NCBI RefSeq assembly: GCF_041146395.1
Contig: NC_090990.1
Coordinates: 50,451,501 to 50,515,500 of the forward strand
Reading direction: 5' to 3'
Length of the DNA: 64,000 nt
Source of the DNA: Eulemur rufifrons
Lineage: Eukaryota; Chordata; Mammalia; Primates; Lemuridae
Program-made: the position numbers and the translations under genes
Notes under the pieces: generated by a model
Told to the model about the DNA's origin: nothing
Seen by the model: the letters and a program-made list of their open reading frames with translations, nothing else
Databases searched by the model: none
Shown here: positions 12,420 through 23,029 of the stretch, one piece after another
How the letters are laid out: each line of letters starts with the position of its first letter
Position numbering within the stretch: the first letter of the stretch is position 1

Positions 12420-13125
12420 TTCATTCTCTCTTTTAATAAATATTTACTTAAATTTAGGAACTTCGTTAACAAATAAGACAGTTTCTGTGTCTTCAAGGGA
12501 ACTAAAAGATTTATAAGTCAACAGGCAGTTTTAATAGCTTCTGATGAGGGCAGTTGTAGAGAGTTATGCATGGGACTTTGAAAGGTCTGGCCAGGAGGGG
12601 CGAGCAGCCCACTTTGAGGATGTTACAACTTAGCCAGAGGAGTTAGGCAGGCAGGAGGATGTGTAGGATGTGCTAATAGACTCTCTAGTTTCGGGGCAGC
12701 ATTTGGGGGAACCACAGCTCAGCATGGTTTTGGCATAGAATGTGAGGGAAGAGGAAGTGGTGCAGGAGGAGATGGAGCAAGGGAGGGGGAGAGGCAGCAA
12801 GAACTGCGTCATGAAGGATCTACGCTAAGAAATTGGCCGTAATGCTGCAGACAAGCAATGGGGAGCTACTAAAGGCTTTAAAGCAGGAAAATACATAGTA
12901 AGACACGTTTTTGAAAGATAGCTTTGATTGAAGTGTGAAGAATGGTTTGGAGGGTGGACAAGCCTAAAGAGTAGTCAGGAGCTAATGAGAGGCTGCTTTT
13001 GTAATCTATGTAATAGAGGATGGGGATCTACATTAGAGCAGACTCAGTGGGCAATTCATACTTATTTGCAAGTTAGGTTCAACAGGAGTTGGTCGTTGAT
13101 TGTGGGGTGAGGGAGAGGGAGGTTT
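12420..13125 (-). repeat. L2 LINE fragment, antisense, about 700 bp
   Basis: Runs from the L2 3' side (TTTTAATAAATATTTACTTA) through AATGGGGAGCTACTAAAGGC, AGCAGGAAAATACATAGTAA to TGTGGGGTGAGGGAGAGG, the antisense order of L2 reaching well into the element. Confidence 0.7.
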
Positions 13126-13332
13126 CAGGCTTGGCCAACAAGATAAGGGGTTGCACCATTCCCTGGCCTCAGGGGCATTCTCTTATCACGTGAAATAATG
13201 TGTCTGAAAATGCTTTGTAAACTGTAAATACAATGTAAATATGAGTTCTCTTGATTGCAATGGGGGGCAGACACAAATATCTTAAAGATGCTCTCACCAG
13301 CTGGAAATAAAGACATGCAACCCTTTAACTGC

Positions 13333-13671
13333 ATATGCTCCTTGATTACCAATGGGGTTATGTCCTGATAAGTTGAAAATATCATTAAGTCAAAAATGCT
13401 TTTGATACACCTAACCTACCAAGCATCACAGCTTAGCCTTTCCCACTTTAAACACTCTGAGAACACTTACGTTAGCCTATGGTTGGGCAGAATTATCTAC
13501 CATGAAGCTATTTTATAGTAAAGTGTTGAATATGTCAAGTAATTGAATACTGTACTAAAAGTGAAAAACAGAATGATTGTGTGGGTTTCTATTGAATGCA
13601 TGTCACCTTCACACCATTGTGAAGCTAAAAAAATCATAAGTCAAACCATTGTAAGTCAGGGACTGTTCATA
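13333..13671. mobile_element. Tigger-like DNA transposon remnant (MITE)
   Basis: The start (CTTGATTACCAATGGGGTTA) and the reverse complement of the end (CAGTCCCTGACTTACAATGG) are imperfect terminal inverted repeats, flanked by TA. The interior (CACCTAACCTACCAAGCATC, AAGTGTTGAATATGTCAAGT, ACTGTACTAAAAGTGAAAAA) matches a common non-autonomous Tc1/mariner-Tigger family. The exact family name is uncertain. Confidence 0.7.
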
Positions 13672-13689
13672 TAAAAATATATCTACTAA

Positions 13690-13910
13690 TAACAACTATG
13701 ACTAAATAAATAAGTGTTTTTATGTGCCAACCACTGTTATTAAGAGTTGTACATGTGTAATAACTCATTTAATTCTCAAAAAACCCCATTTTATGGATAT
13801 AGAAGTTGAGACACTGGAAACCTAATGTTTCACATCTAGTAATAATGTAGCCAAGAAACAAATCAATGCTGTTTGGCTCCAAAATCTGTTCTCTTAACCA
13901 CTATAATATT
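13690..13910 (-). repeat. MIR SINE, antisense
   Basis: TTTTTATGTGCCAACCACTG, TAATAACTCATTTAATTCTC, then CCAAAATCTGTTCTCTTAAC and CACTATAAT at the far end. Confidence 0.75.
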
Positions 13911-14392
13911 CATCCTTTTTTTATGAGACAGACTAAAATTAGTTATAAGAAAAGGACAAATAAAATTCTGTGCATGCACAGTGAGGAAATAGAGAAAGAT
14001 GCAATTAATTGATAAATAAAATTTAGAGTGCAGCAACGAAAAGCAGAATTTTTGCCTTCTAGAAAACCATTTCATTGTTTAGAGCAGACCTGCACTCAAT
14101 TCTAAGACTCGATTCTAAGATTGGAGTTCTCTCGTTTCCAATTATTTTGTAAAATTGTAATGTGCTGCTTTTGTCACTAGATGTTGCTCATGCAATGGAT
14201 CTGAATATCTGGCCTTGTACCTGAGCGGCATTGCCTTCTCTAGCGGTTTGGGAAATTAAGAAATGCACGTTTTCATAATCAAATCTTTTGTTTTTTTATG
14301 CCATTTGGTTCTTAATTAGTAATTTAAGAAATTATGATTTTAAAAAATTCAGAATAGCTCCATAAATAATCTGGCCGTACTCAAACAGGAGA

Positions 14393-14418
14393 TTTTTTGT
14401 TTTGTTTTGTTTTGTTTC
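14393..14418. repeat. (TTTTG)n simple repeat
   Basis: Several tandem TTTTG units following a T run. Confidence 0.85.
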
Positions 14419-14592
14419 CTGATACTTACTGTAAATCATCTGGTAATTTCTCTAACAGCTATTGTCTAAAATACAGCATAAACTTTTGCAGTTCAAATCC
14501 TTGAAGGGAACCAATGCTGGGGATCTACAAATCCATCTCTTGCTTCTGAATGTTCTGCTCTCCTCAACTTCAAAAGTTCCATAATGATCAAA

Positions 14593-14710
14593 TCATGTTG
14601 ACATTGTGCTCTGTTAATGTTTGTTTTCCTCCCTTTAATCTTTAGTTTGTGCAATTTTTGGAACTCCCAAACTCATTCAGAAATACATCTGCTCAAGGTA
14701 CTACATATGC
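14593..14710 (+). repeat. 118-bp segment duplicated at 15812-15929 (copy 1)
   Basis: Spans TCATGTTGACATTG through GGTACTACATATGC. It aligns without gaps to 15812-15929 with 12 mismatches in 118 positions by my count (~90% identity). This copy is not in a recognised repeat, so it may be the source. I do not recognise it as a known repeat family. Confidence 0.8.
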
Positions 14711-15129
14711 TTGAGATTTGCTTATGTTATTTAGCTTTTACCAGATTATTTAGACTCTAGAAATCCAGGAGCCATAGAAGATCTGTTTAACTCTAAATCC
14801 ATTATCCTGTCCCCAAACCACCCTGATGCCTTATGAACAATTGAACTTCACATCAGAAATCAGAACAAAGTGCAGGATCTTTCACCCATCTCAAAGTTCA
14901 TCCCAAGAAAATAGCTTGGGGAAGGGGAAGTTTCTGATACAGTTCACTGAATTGCATTTGTCACAATTGCTCCTCTCTTGGTTCTTAATCTGTCTCTCCT
15001 TTGGGCTTCTCTCCAAGAACCCTGAGCTTCCTCCTCTGGCTCCGTATCCATATGTACTCCCACCTCAGGAAGCCTCCCCCTGACGCGGCCTTAACCACCC
15101 CTGCTGTTGTAGGTAACTCCTGCATCTAT
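14711..15129. other. Unassigned intronic sequence
   Basis: About 420 bp between the duplicated segment and the L2. An 85-codon ORF here has no features. No repeat identified. Confidence 0.5.
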
Positions 15130-16110
15130 AGCTCCAATGCCCATGTTTCAGTCTCTGTGCTTGATGTCTCCACCTGGATGGCAGTGAGTACCGTGAAATT
15201 CAATGCTTACCTTAAACTGTCTCAACTCCTCCTCACTTTCTTCTTTATACTCACGATTTCACTGTTTTCTCGGATGCCCATTTTTAAAGTTGAAAATAAT
15301 ATTTCTTTGTGACCCCCTTATCCAATTAAATGTTGAGTTCTGCAAGACCTCTGGGATCTCTTCCAGTTGTCTCATCCTGGCTTTTTTTCTTTTTTGTTTT
15401 TTGGTCTTACCTATTCCTTCTTATACAAATGACTAAAATATCTCCCTAACTATTCTTTCTAGCTCTGTGCCCTCTCCCATCCGTCCCTCCGCATCCATTG
15501 CATTTTACTTTCTCACTTATCTGTTTGCCCATCTCACTTCCTGTCTCACTAAAAACCTTCACTGGCTCATTTCTTCCTACTGAGTTAAGCACCAACTCAT
15601 AATCTTTGTGTAGACTGTTCATAATACGGGTTTGGGGGACCTTCTAGCCTTATCCTTTACAAATGTTCATAGTTAATATACTCGGCTCCACCCAAACAGC
15701 CACCGAGCATCTCAGTGAGCTTGTTCAATATTTCCCCATTTCAATGCTTTTGTTCTTGCCCTTTCTCTCATTGATAGCTTCTACCATCCCTGCCTTTTTA
15801 AAGCCTGCCCTTCATGTTGACACTTTGCCCTGTTAATGTTTGTTTACCTTCCTTTAATCTTTAGTTTGTGCAGTTTTAGTAACTCCCCAACTTATTCAGC
15901 AATACGTCTGCTCAAGGTACTACATATGCAAAGTTCAGCTCAAACACCACTCACTCACTCAAGCCTTTCCTGTTTCTTCTAACCTGTAATTATCACTTCT
16001 CCTTTGGACTCCATTAAGTATCCGTTGTTTGTATTTCTCATTCTATATTTAAAATGTCTCTTACAGTTTTTTGAATATTTTTGTGTCTTCCCTACTGTTT
16101 AGTTTGGGTG
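15130..16110 (+). repeat. L2 LINE, sense, interrupted by a 118-bp insertion
   Basis: L2 order: GATGTCTCCACCTGGATGGC, CTGTCTCAACTCCTCCTCAC, CTAAAAACCTTCACTGGCTC, TTGTTCTTGCCCTTTCTCTC; then the 15812-15929 insert; then AAGTTCAGCTCAAACACCAC and the 3' UTR. L2 reads CATCCTTCAAGGCCCAGCTC at this point, so the insert splits the element between TTCA and AAG. Confidence 0.7.
15812..15929 (+). repeat. 118-bp duplicated segment inside L2 (copy 2)
   Basis: Ungapped copy of 14593-14710, placed between two parts of one L2 (…CTGCCCTTCA and AAGTTCAGCTC…). It is therefore the inserted copy. No poly(A), no inverted termini and no clear target duplication are visible, so simple retroposition or cut-and-paste is not indicated. 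Confidence 0.8.
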
Positions 16111-16164
16111 GATCATGAATTCTGTATAATTTAATTTGTCAACTATGCAGCATCGTCATAAAGT

Positions 16165-16495
16165 AGGAAGCATAGTATTTAAAAGCACAGATTTTTGTGC
16201 TTTTTATATTTTCAAACAGTCTCAGCTCTTCCACTGTGTGCTAGTTCAGCATTTGCTTAACTGCTCTGAGGTTTTATGTCATCTATAAAATAAGAATATT
16301 AAGAGTACCTGACTCCACTGCATTCCAGCCTGGACAAACACAGCAAGACCCCTGTCCCTTAAAAAAATTTTTTTAAAGAGTACCTGCTTCACAGCCTTAT
16401 TACAAGAATTAAGTGAGATAATGCATGTAAAGCACTTAGCACAAGTCCTAGCATACAGTGATCACACAAAGAATTCTTACTCTTTGTCAGTATCC
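16165..16495 (+). repeat. MIR SINE, sense, split by an Alu-end insertion
   Basis: 5' part contains TTTAAAAGCACAGATT and GCTCTGAGGTTTTATGTCAT; 3' part contains CCTGCTTCACAGCCTTATTA, AATTAAGTGAGATAATGCAT and AAGCACTTAGCACAAGTCCT. The two halves join once 16312-16386 is removed. Confidence 0.75.
16312..16375 (+). mobile_element. 5'-truncated Alu/FLAM end with target duplication
   Basis: The insert reads ACTCCACTGCATTCCAGCC, ACACAGCAAGACCCC, then an A-rich tail, the 3' end of a 7SL-derived SINE. The 11-base direct repeat AAGAGTACCTG flanks it (16301-16311 and 16376-16386), the signature of L1-mediated insertion into the MIR. Confidence 0.85.
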
Positions 16496-17658
16496 TTTTA
16501 TTGTCACTCTAAAAAGTGGGCACAAAAGAAATTTGCTACATTACATTGAAAGGAGATTTTCTAGCTAAAGACAAAGGTGGAAAGAAAATTATCACATTAT
16601 AATAAAGACCCCAAGTTAAAAGCCTGTGCTAGAGCAGAGGCCCAGGTGGATGTAAGCGTTGTGCAATGCAGGATCCCCACGGTGCCTGGTACAGGCAGGT
16701 GGTTAGTAAGTACTGGTTGCACTCACGCAGTTAACAGATGAGGTGCCATATTTGTGGGACAATCATGAGGACAGGGAAGGTAGACCAGACAATGAGGGAA
16801 GCTCAATGTCATCAGCTTCTGTGTTACTACTATGATTCACACTGTGATAGAAAATTGGTCTGATTCTGTAACTGAAGCTCAGACCAACATATCTTCTGGT
16901 ATCTTCAGCGGAGAGCTTGCTAAATGTGGGCTTAAGGGGACTTATTGAAGTATGTGCCAGAGAGAGAGAGAGTGAGAGAGAGAACTTCTGAAAACACTTT
17001 TTTGACTCTTCCTTTTATAGATTTACAATACTAGGTAGGGCTTAATCAGGTCTTTGGGACAAAATGGAAGACAATGGTATGGTTATGGTAGGTTCAGTGG
17101 TGCACTACCATTAAAAGCTTTTCCTTGGGTCCTTTAAGAAAGAAGTTATATTAAAAACAAAAAGTAATGGGATTCCCAGACAGAAATCTGTGTTTAAATG
17201 GCATTAAAGCTGTGGTTCAAATCAACAAAAGCCAGGAAATCCAACGTTAAACCTTTATCCAGACTGTTACACCATTTTTTCCAACTGTGTGTGTCCCTGT
17301 GAGCAGCCCTCTCTTTGAATTTCCTGGCTCTGGCAACCAAAATCCACAAGTCGCTTTGAATTACAGTTCTCTGGATTTGTTATTTAATGGGAATATACCC
17401 TGAGGATATATGCTTACTTGCATATGATTTTACTTGTAGTCACTGTAAATCCGGAGTCATGAATCTGGTACTATTATTTTTTTCTTTCAAGGTTTTGCGA
17501 TCCCCATGTATGCCTCATTGTGAGTCCTGCCTTATATTCGGGTAGAGGACTTATATAACATTTGTGTTGCTAACATTGACAAAGTTTAATTTATCTGTGT
17601 ATGTCACAGTTATAATTCAAATGCATTTCTAAATGTTCCTTTTCTCTCTTTTCACCAG
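16496..17658. other. Unassigned intronic sequence before the 37-bp exon
   Basis: No gene. Contains an (AG)n tract at 16959-16983. The last ~300 bp is AT/pyrimidine-rich, as expected ahead of the acceptor, and repeat-free. Confidence 0.5.
16959..16983. repeat. (AG)n simple repeat
   Basis: AG dinucleotide run with one GTG interruption. Confidence 0.9.
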
Positions 17659-17695
17659 GCATGGAGATGACTTGATTGTAACTCCCTTTGCTCAG
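17659..17695 (+). CDS. PDE4B: PDE4B coding exon, UCR1 microexon (37 bp)
   Basis: A 37-base exon with acceptor TTTTCACCAG and donor GTAAGT. Its first G completes the Gln codon begun in the 8409-8603 exon, and the rest reads HGDDLIVTPFAQ, an invariant UCR1 segment shared by PDE4A-D. UCR1 pairs with UCR2 to control dimerisation and access to the catalytic site, and this strip is part of that interface in the family. The exon ends on a codon boundary, so it joins in phase 0 to the exon 105 bp downstream. Skipping it would shift the frame. Confidence 0.96.
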
Positions 17696-17800
17696 GTAAG
17701 TACCTGCTGACCCTGGCTAAGCTCTCACTTTGACTATGGTCTCTAAACCTGACCCTTTGTCTTCTTTTGTCCTTAACCATTTAAAACATTTTTCTTATAG
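17696..17800 (+). other. PDE4B: PDE4B mini-intron, 105 bp
   Basis: Donor GTAAGT directly after the 37-bp exon; acceptor TTTTTCTTATAG. It is phase 0 and repeat-free. The polypyrimidine tract is short and A-interrupted, with branch-point-like CTTAAC at 17772-17777. Such a short intron next to a microexon suggests recognition by intron definition. Confidence 0.93.
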
Positions 17801-17871
17801 GTCCTTGCCAGCTTGCGGAGTGTGAGAAACAACTTCACTGTACTAACAAACCTTCATGGGACGTCCAACAA
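17801..17871 (+). CDS. PDE4B: PDE4B coding exon, UCR1 (71 bp)
   Basis: Acceptor TTTTTCTTATAG, donor GTAAGC at 17872. It reads VLASLRSVRNNFTVLTNL followed by HGTSN and two bases of a Lys codon. VLASLR-VRNNF is the conserved end of UCR1, while NLHGTSNK is the PDE4B-type variable linker (PDE4D has a longer, different one). The 71-bp length fits: PDE4D encodes one more residue here. Human PDE4B as I remember it has Ile where this sequence has Val in FTVLTN. The codon split (AA|G) is completed by the first base of the 25960-26009 exon. Confidence 0.96.
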
Positions 17872-18539
17872 GTAAGCATTGACTTTTTGTGGAATTATGA
17901 ATCCCTTCCACAAGGCAAAACACATGGAGCAACATTTTATAGAAACAGCTATTGCATGGAAATTTGTCCTCCAAGCTAAATCAGGATACACAATAAAATT
18001 TGAAAATAGGATAGAGCACCATAGTATTTTAGAACTGGTAAGACATTAAAAGTTATCTAGTCTGGGTTTTATTAACCTTTGTACTTATAACACTTAGTAT
18101 ACAGCAGAAGTTCAATGAATAAAAGAATAAAGATCTTTTTGGTTCACTTTTATGTTTGCCACTTTGGCCAGTAATAATCATAAATACCACTATGTCTTTT
18201 TTGAATATGCTATGAATGAATTCAAATATTCAAACTTAAAGGTAACAAAAAGTTCAAATTCAGGCTGCCTATTTTTGGATGATATATAAACAGGTTCATG
18301 CAGTTTAATGAGTAAGAGTGGGATTATCTTCTCTTCTGCTCTCAACTAACTACATGATGTTGGTCATTTCGATTAACATTGCTGATCCTTGATCTCCTTT
18401 AACCTTAAAATAAAGGGTTTGAATTTGATATCCCCTGCACTTTCTTCTCTAAAATCATTTCAATTTATAAGCCTAATTTAAATGCTATGAAGCTCACACT
18501 TCTGCATGTTTTAAAAGATTATTGCAGGGCTCAGGGCAT

Positions 18540-18745
18540 CATAGAATCCATGATCCTGGAATGTGAGGGCTGGAGGAGACCTCTGAGACCACTGATTCAA
18601 CCTCTTTGTTTTACAGAAGGAGAAACCTAAGCTCAGAATCCAGCCACTTGCTAACAACTGCACCATAAGTTAGAGACACATCAGAGCCCAAACCCACATC
18701 TCCTGATTTTTCAGCCAGTGTTCACTACAGAGTACCCTATCTCTC
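18540..18745 (-). repeat. MIR3-like SINE, antisense
   Basis: CATAGAATCCATGATCCTGG, GCTGGAGGAGACCTCTGAGA, TTTTACAGAAGGAGAAACCT and CCAGCCACTTGCTAACAACT follow the antisense MIR3 pattern (ATAGAATC…AGAGCTGGAAGG…TTTTACAGA). Confidence 0.6.
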
Positions 18746-18839
18746 CAATATTTGTGAAATTATTCATCAACCCTCTTTCTGCTTTCATCCAAATTTTCAT
18801 TGAGTGGTTTTGTTAAAAGAGGGAGTAAACCCTGCTTTG

Positions 18840-19830
18840 AACGCTTACTCTTCCTTCCGCTGTTCTATCACTTGTTGCTAGGTCTCCTTGTGAGATGACT
18901 CCATACACCCTGATGGAGTCTTTCCCATCATTGGTCTCTCCTCTTCTAATCTTTCTCCAGACTACCACGAGAGCGATCTTTCTCACGTGCTGTTTGACCG
19001 TGTCACCCTCTGGCTTGAGGCATTTCAATGGTCCACTGTGATGGTTAAAATAAAGTTTAAATGCTGGTGCTTGGCACCCATGACACTTCATGACCCAGCT
19101 CCAGTTAATGTGACTGATAATTGATTGGGTTTATATTTAGTGCAATGTATATAAAATCTAAAGGCTTGTCTCATCCTCTTTTGGAATGCTACTCCCTGTT
19201 TATTTATTTGTTAATTAATTTATCCAGCAAGTATTTATTTAGTACATACTATTCATTCATGCATGTATGTATGCATTTAATAAACATTTACTGAGCACCT
19301 ACTTTGTACAAGGCATTGATGATATAATAGTAACCAAAACAGACAAGTTCTCTGCCCATTCAGGGCTTACAGTCTAATAGGAAGTGCTGGGAGATACAGT
19401 GATGAACAATCAGACCATCTCTCTAGACACATAGGAGTATGTTCAACAACCATGGTTTGTTCCCTGCATGCTTTCTTCGCCGTCCTAATTATAGACTTAT
19501 CGTTCTCTCTTCCTAGAAAATGTCTCTTTCCATCTGCCAATGTCTACCTGGTCAAATCCTGATTGTCTTTTATGACTCATCTCTAGAATCACCTTCACCA
19601 AGATGCTCCCCTGACCCCACCAAGCCTGGCTGAGTGGCCCTCATTTGGCCCCAGAGCACTCTGGAAGTCTTAGCACATTCTTCATGGATCTCTGCCCTGC
19701 ACTACACTGTGTGCCCCTTAAGCGTGAGAATTGTGTTTATTTTTCCTTGATTTCCCAAGAATTAACAGAATGCCTGAAGTATAGTTTGTGCTCCATAAAT
19801 ATTCATCATACATATGAATTTCTGAATAAA
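18840..19830 (+). repeat. L2 LINE, sense, with an antisense L2 nested in it
   Basis: Left part has ACCACGAGAGCGATCTTTCT, CATTTCAATGGTCC, CTTTTGGAATGCTACTCCCT. The right part (19445-19830) has GAATCACCTTCACCAAGATG, TGTGCCCCTTAAGCGTGAGA, TTGTGCTCCATAAATATTCA. An antisense L2 end at 19200-19440 separates them. Confidence 0.65.
19200..19440 (-). repeat. L2 LINE 3' end, antisense, nested
   Basis: Begins with TTATTTATTTGTTAATTA and ATTCATTCATGCATGTATG runs, then ACATTTACTGAGCACCTACT, CAGGGCTTACAGTCTAATAG. Orientation is opposite to the flanking L2. Confidence 0.7.
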
Positions 19831-19914
19831 TAATTACTGAGGAAAGACTACCAGTGATTTAGAAAATTATTTTTTTTAGGAAAAAATCCCTTCCCTATCC
19901 CTGCTTTTTTTCTT

Positions 19915-20130
19915 TACAGAATAAGGCATCTGGAGCCATACTTACTGGCTTCATAACCCAATTCTACCACTTGCAAATTATGTTCTTGGGCAAGCTAACC
20001 ACTGTCTCTATATCTCAGTTTCCTAATGTGTAAATTAGAATTGTTATGAGGATTAAATGAGTTGATATTTCTAAAGTACTTAAAATAGCATCTAGCACAA
20101 AGTAGGTGCTCAATAAATGTCAGCTATAAT
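19915..20130 (+). repeat. MIR SINE, sense
   Basis: AATTCTACCACTTGCAAATT, TCTTGGGCAAGCTAACCACT, ATATCTCAGTTTCCTAATGT, AGTAGGTGCTCAATAAATGT. Confidence 0.85.
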
Positions 20131-20159
20131 GATCTTTCCCTTGCTGAATCCAAAAGTAG

Positions 20160-20370
20160 TGCAACACTGAGGTTTTCACATCCATTATCTCAGTTATGAT
20201 CACTATAAGTGATATGCATGACAGGTAGTGTTACCCCCACTCTGGATAAGGAAACAAAGCTTAGGGAGATTAAATTACTTGTGCATGAACATACCTCTTC
20301 TGGTAAGCAGCACAGTCACATGTGAAACCCAGCACCCTGCCCCTCATTGCAGTGCTCTCTCCCTTCACTG
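20160..20370 (-). repeat. MIR SINE, antisense
   Basis: ATTATCTCAGTTATGATCAC, GATAAGGAAACAAAGCTTAG, GGGAGATTAAATTACTTGTG. It sits back to back with the sense MIR at 19915-20130. Confidence 0.7.
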
Positions 20371-22224
20371 CACCTGTGAAGTCCTCTGGGTTATGGGAAG
20401 AAGTCCCTGGAAGGCTTTGGAACAAAAAGACGTTTAGGAAGAACTTATGAAATTCATGTACTCCTCACAACAATTCTGAAGGTTAGAAAGCCTGAAGGCA
20501 GAGACGTTAGCTAAGACAATATTTTCAGGAATTAAAATGTGTGGGTGAAGCACTGAACCAGAACAATAGAGATGGGAATGGGGAGGAAGGGATTAATTAA
20601 GAAACATTTCAAAGGCTTCTTTAGCATAGCTGAACTCAGGTGTTTTTAGTCTTATTTGCTAGCATGGGCTTGGGGTAAGCGTAGGGGGTTCCTCTATTAG
20701 TAGTATTGGGGCATTCAGCCTAACCCTGCTGATTAATAAGCTATGTTAGCTCAAACTACTTTCTCCAGAACCAAGTGTTTTCATAGCCTTGGGGCCATAC
20801 ACAGAACTGACCCAGAGCCCATTCTCAAACTCTGGCTGAAGACCACCCCTCAAATTATGGCCTCTGTGTCACTTTTAGTCCAAAGCAAACCACACTTATC
20901 AAACAGAGTGAGTCTTCAACAGCGAGATAGTTGCATCTAATGAGCTTTTCTAAACCCATACCTATATTTGTACAGAGTTGATCTTGTTACTGATTCTGAG
21001 TGCTACTTTGCAACTCACGCTCATTAACAAAAATTTAAAGCAGGGCACATTTACCGCTAGAGCTTCACCAAAGGGAGTCGACATTCCACAGTCTAGCCTA
21101 GGCTCAGACCTGAATGATGATGGGTTTCGGCCATCAGGGAGCTGAAATCAATGAAATCAATCAGTCAGCCATCAGCAGAGCGACCTGGCATGGGCAGATT
21201 GGAAAACTGAGAGTCTATTTAATGCACTCCATTCTATTTCTAGATAGTCAATACTCTCAAACAACTGAAGAAATCCAAGAGAAGGCACTGAAGGCAAGAA
21301 TGTCTGCCAAGAGTGGGATACAGCATGCAGAGGGCCTTTCCCCACTCTCCACTCCTTCATATTTACTTATCTTAACAACTGAAACCATAAGATTCATGGA
21401 ATTCAGATGTCACTTTCTGGGATATTCGACTTGGGTTTTAGGATGCCACTCCCTGTCTTGAATGTAACATTTAAGCAATAATTATGTCCTTGGAGTGGTT
21501 TTCATGAGACATCTGGATAGTGTGGTTTATAATATGAAAAGGAACTCCCACATAGAACTATACTTCTCATAAGTCAAGATTTATTTTATCTTTTGGCTCC
21601 TTGCATAAAAGCAGTTTACCACCCAAAGGGTGGAAATCTCAAAGTTCCTGTTGAGGTGGTTTCCTTACACCTCCGTGAAATGCCCCATTGAGGGAATGCT
21701 TGATTGGGCATGTATTTCTTGGCTGCAAATTAAAACCTACATTTCCTTTGTCCCAGGAGTTAATTTTGAAAATATGGCTTTCATTTAGAGTTGTTAATTC
21801 AGATAAGCATTCTTAAGGCATTTAGAAATGTACTTGAAATTAGTAATAGGATCAACTCTGTACGTGGCTTCAGACAGACTGGTGGAATGAGCAGGGGTGG
21901 GAGTAAATGTGCCCACCATTCACCAGTCTGATAACCAGAGGATGGAGCTGGGAGCCAAGGAGAGCACTTCTTTCAACTGTGCCGTTACCTTCATGACTAT
22001 CATGCATGGCTACCAGGAAATCATGTAACATCTTTGTATTAGCATTCTTCCAAGGCATAATTTAATCAACATGCATGTAATCTTCAGGAAAGAATTAATA
22101 ACCACTTAAATTTTTTTCCAGTATGTATCTGAAGTGTCTTTCATTGCTTTATGTACTTTGGCATGAAATTTAAATTAGCTGGGTATCATAAAATCTTGAG
22201 CATTCAGAGCTGGCAGGAACCTAG
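20371..22224. other. Unassigned intronic sequence
   Basis: About 1.85 kb without recognised repeats. The 115-codon ORF at 21114-21461 has no motif and no paired splice sites, and lies against a 62-codon ORF on the other strand. Confidence 0.5.
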
Positions 22225-22445
22225 CTAAATATCCTCAGATTAAGTGAGGAAATATATGTAAAACCCCTCACACAGGACCTGGCACATTGTAAATCACCAG
22301 TAAATGTTAGTTTCTGCCTGTTCTCCCCAAGTGAGGAAGAAACTAAGAGGTTCAGTGAAGCGCCCAGGGCCATATAGTGGGAAGATGCCAGAGCCAGGAT
22401 TAGGATTCCTGTCTTCTTAGTCATAGTGCAGTTCTCTCCGCTGTG
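22225..22445. repeat. MIR pair, sense end then antisense part
   Basis: 22235-22310 reads as a sense MIR 3' part (CACAGGACCTGGCACATTGT, CAGTAAATGTTAGTTTCTG). 22325-22445 reads as antisense MIR (GAGGAAGAAACTAAGAGGTT, CAGAGCCAGGATTAGGATTC). Confidence 0.6.
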
Positions 22446-22659
22446 CTATTCAGGGCTGGAAAGTATTAACTGCTGTGGCCATATTATCCTCCCTATTCGT
22501 ATCACCAGCCTCAGCAGCCAGGCACAAAACTTCTTATGATTCTTCCATAAGTTAGGGACTGCTGAAAACTGGGCAACCGAGACCATTTTCCTCTGGCATA
22601 CATCACGATTTTCCAACTGGCATTCTCATGCCTTACCAGCAATAATGCGGTTTCCAGAA

Positions 22660-22850
22660 GTCATTCATTCATGTCAGATGTAGTGAGTCTCTTCTTTGCA
22701 CCAGGTCTTCAGAATAAGTGATCAACCAAATAAATGTGGTCCCTGTCTTCCCAAAGCTTACACACAGAGATGCTTATTGGAATTAATAATTCTAAATAAA
22801 AGCCACATTTCCAAAATGAACTTCTGAGACAAAAGAGTTTGGGTAATATA
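22660..22850 (-). repeat. L2 LINE 3' end, antisense
   Basis: AGTCATTCATTCATGTCAGA, TCTTTGCACCAGGTCTTC, TGGTCCCTGTCTTCCCAAAG, CTTACACACAGAGATG. Confidence 0.65.
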
Positions 22851-23029
22851 CGTAATCTCCAAGAAGTCATTGAGAGAACTGGTGCCAAGAGAAGCTTTGC
22901 AATTAAGAAAGTAGAGATTTCCAACATTTAGGGTCTCCTAGTTCAGTGTCTTCTTTCACAAAAGCCTTTTTATTTTTTGGATTTCAGGAAAAGAGGCAAA
23001 ATAAAATTACTTTAAAATGTATTATTAAT

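Larger units (their letters stand above)
8604..17658 (+). other. PDE4B: PDE4B intron, 9055 bp
   Basis: Runs from donor GTAAGT at 8604 to acceptor TTTTCACCAG ending at 17658. It splits a Gln codon (phase 2). It contains L2 and MIR fragments, a Tigger-like DNA element, a 118-bp duplicated segment and a small Alu-end insertion. No exon-like ORF with paired splice sites was recognised. Confidence 0.93.
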
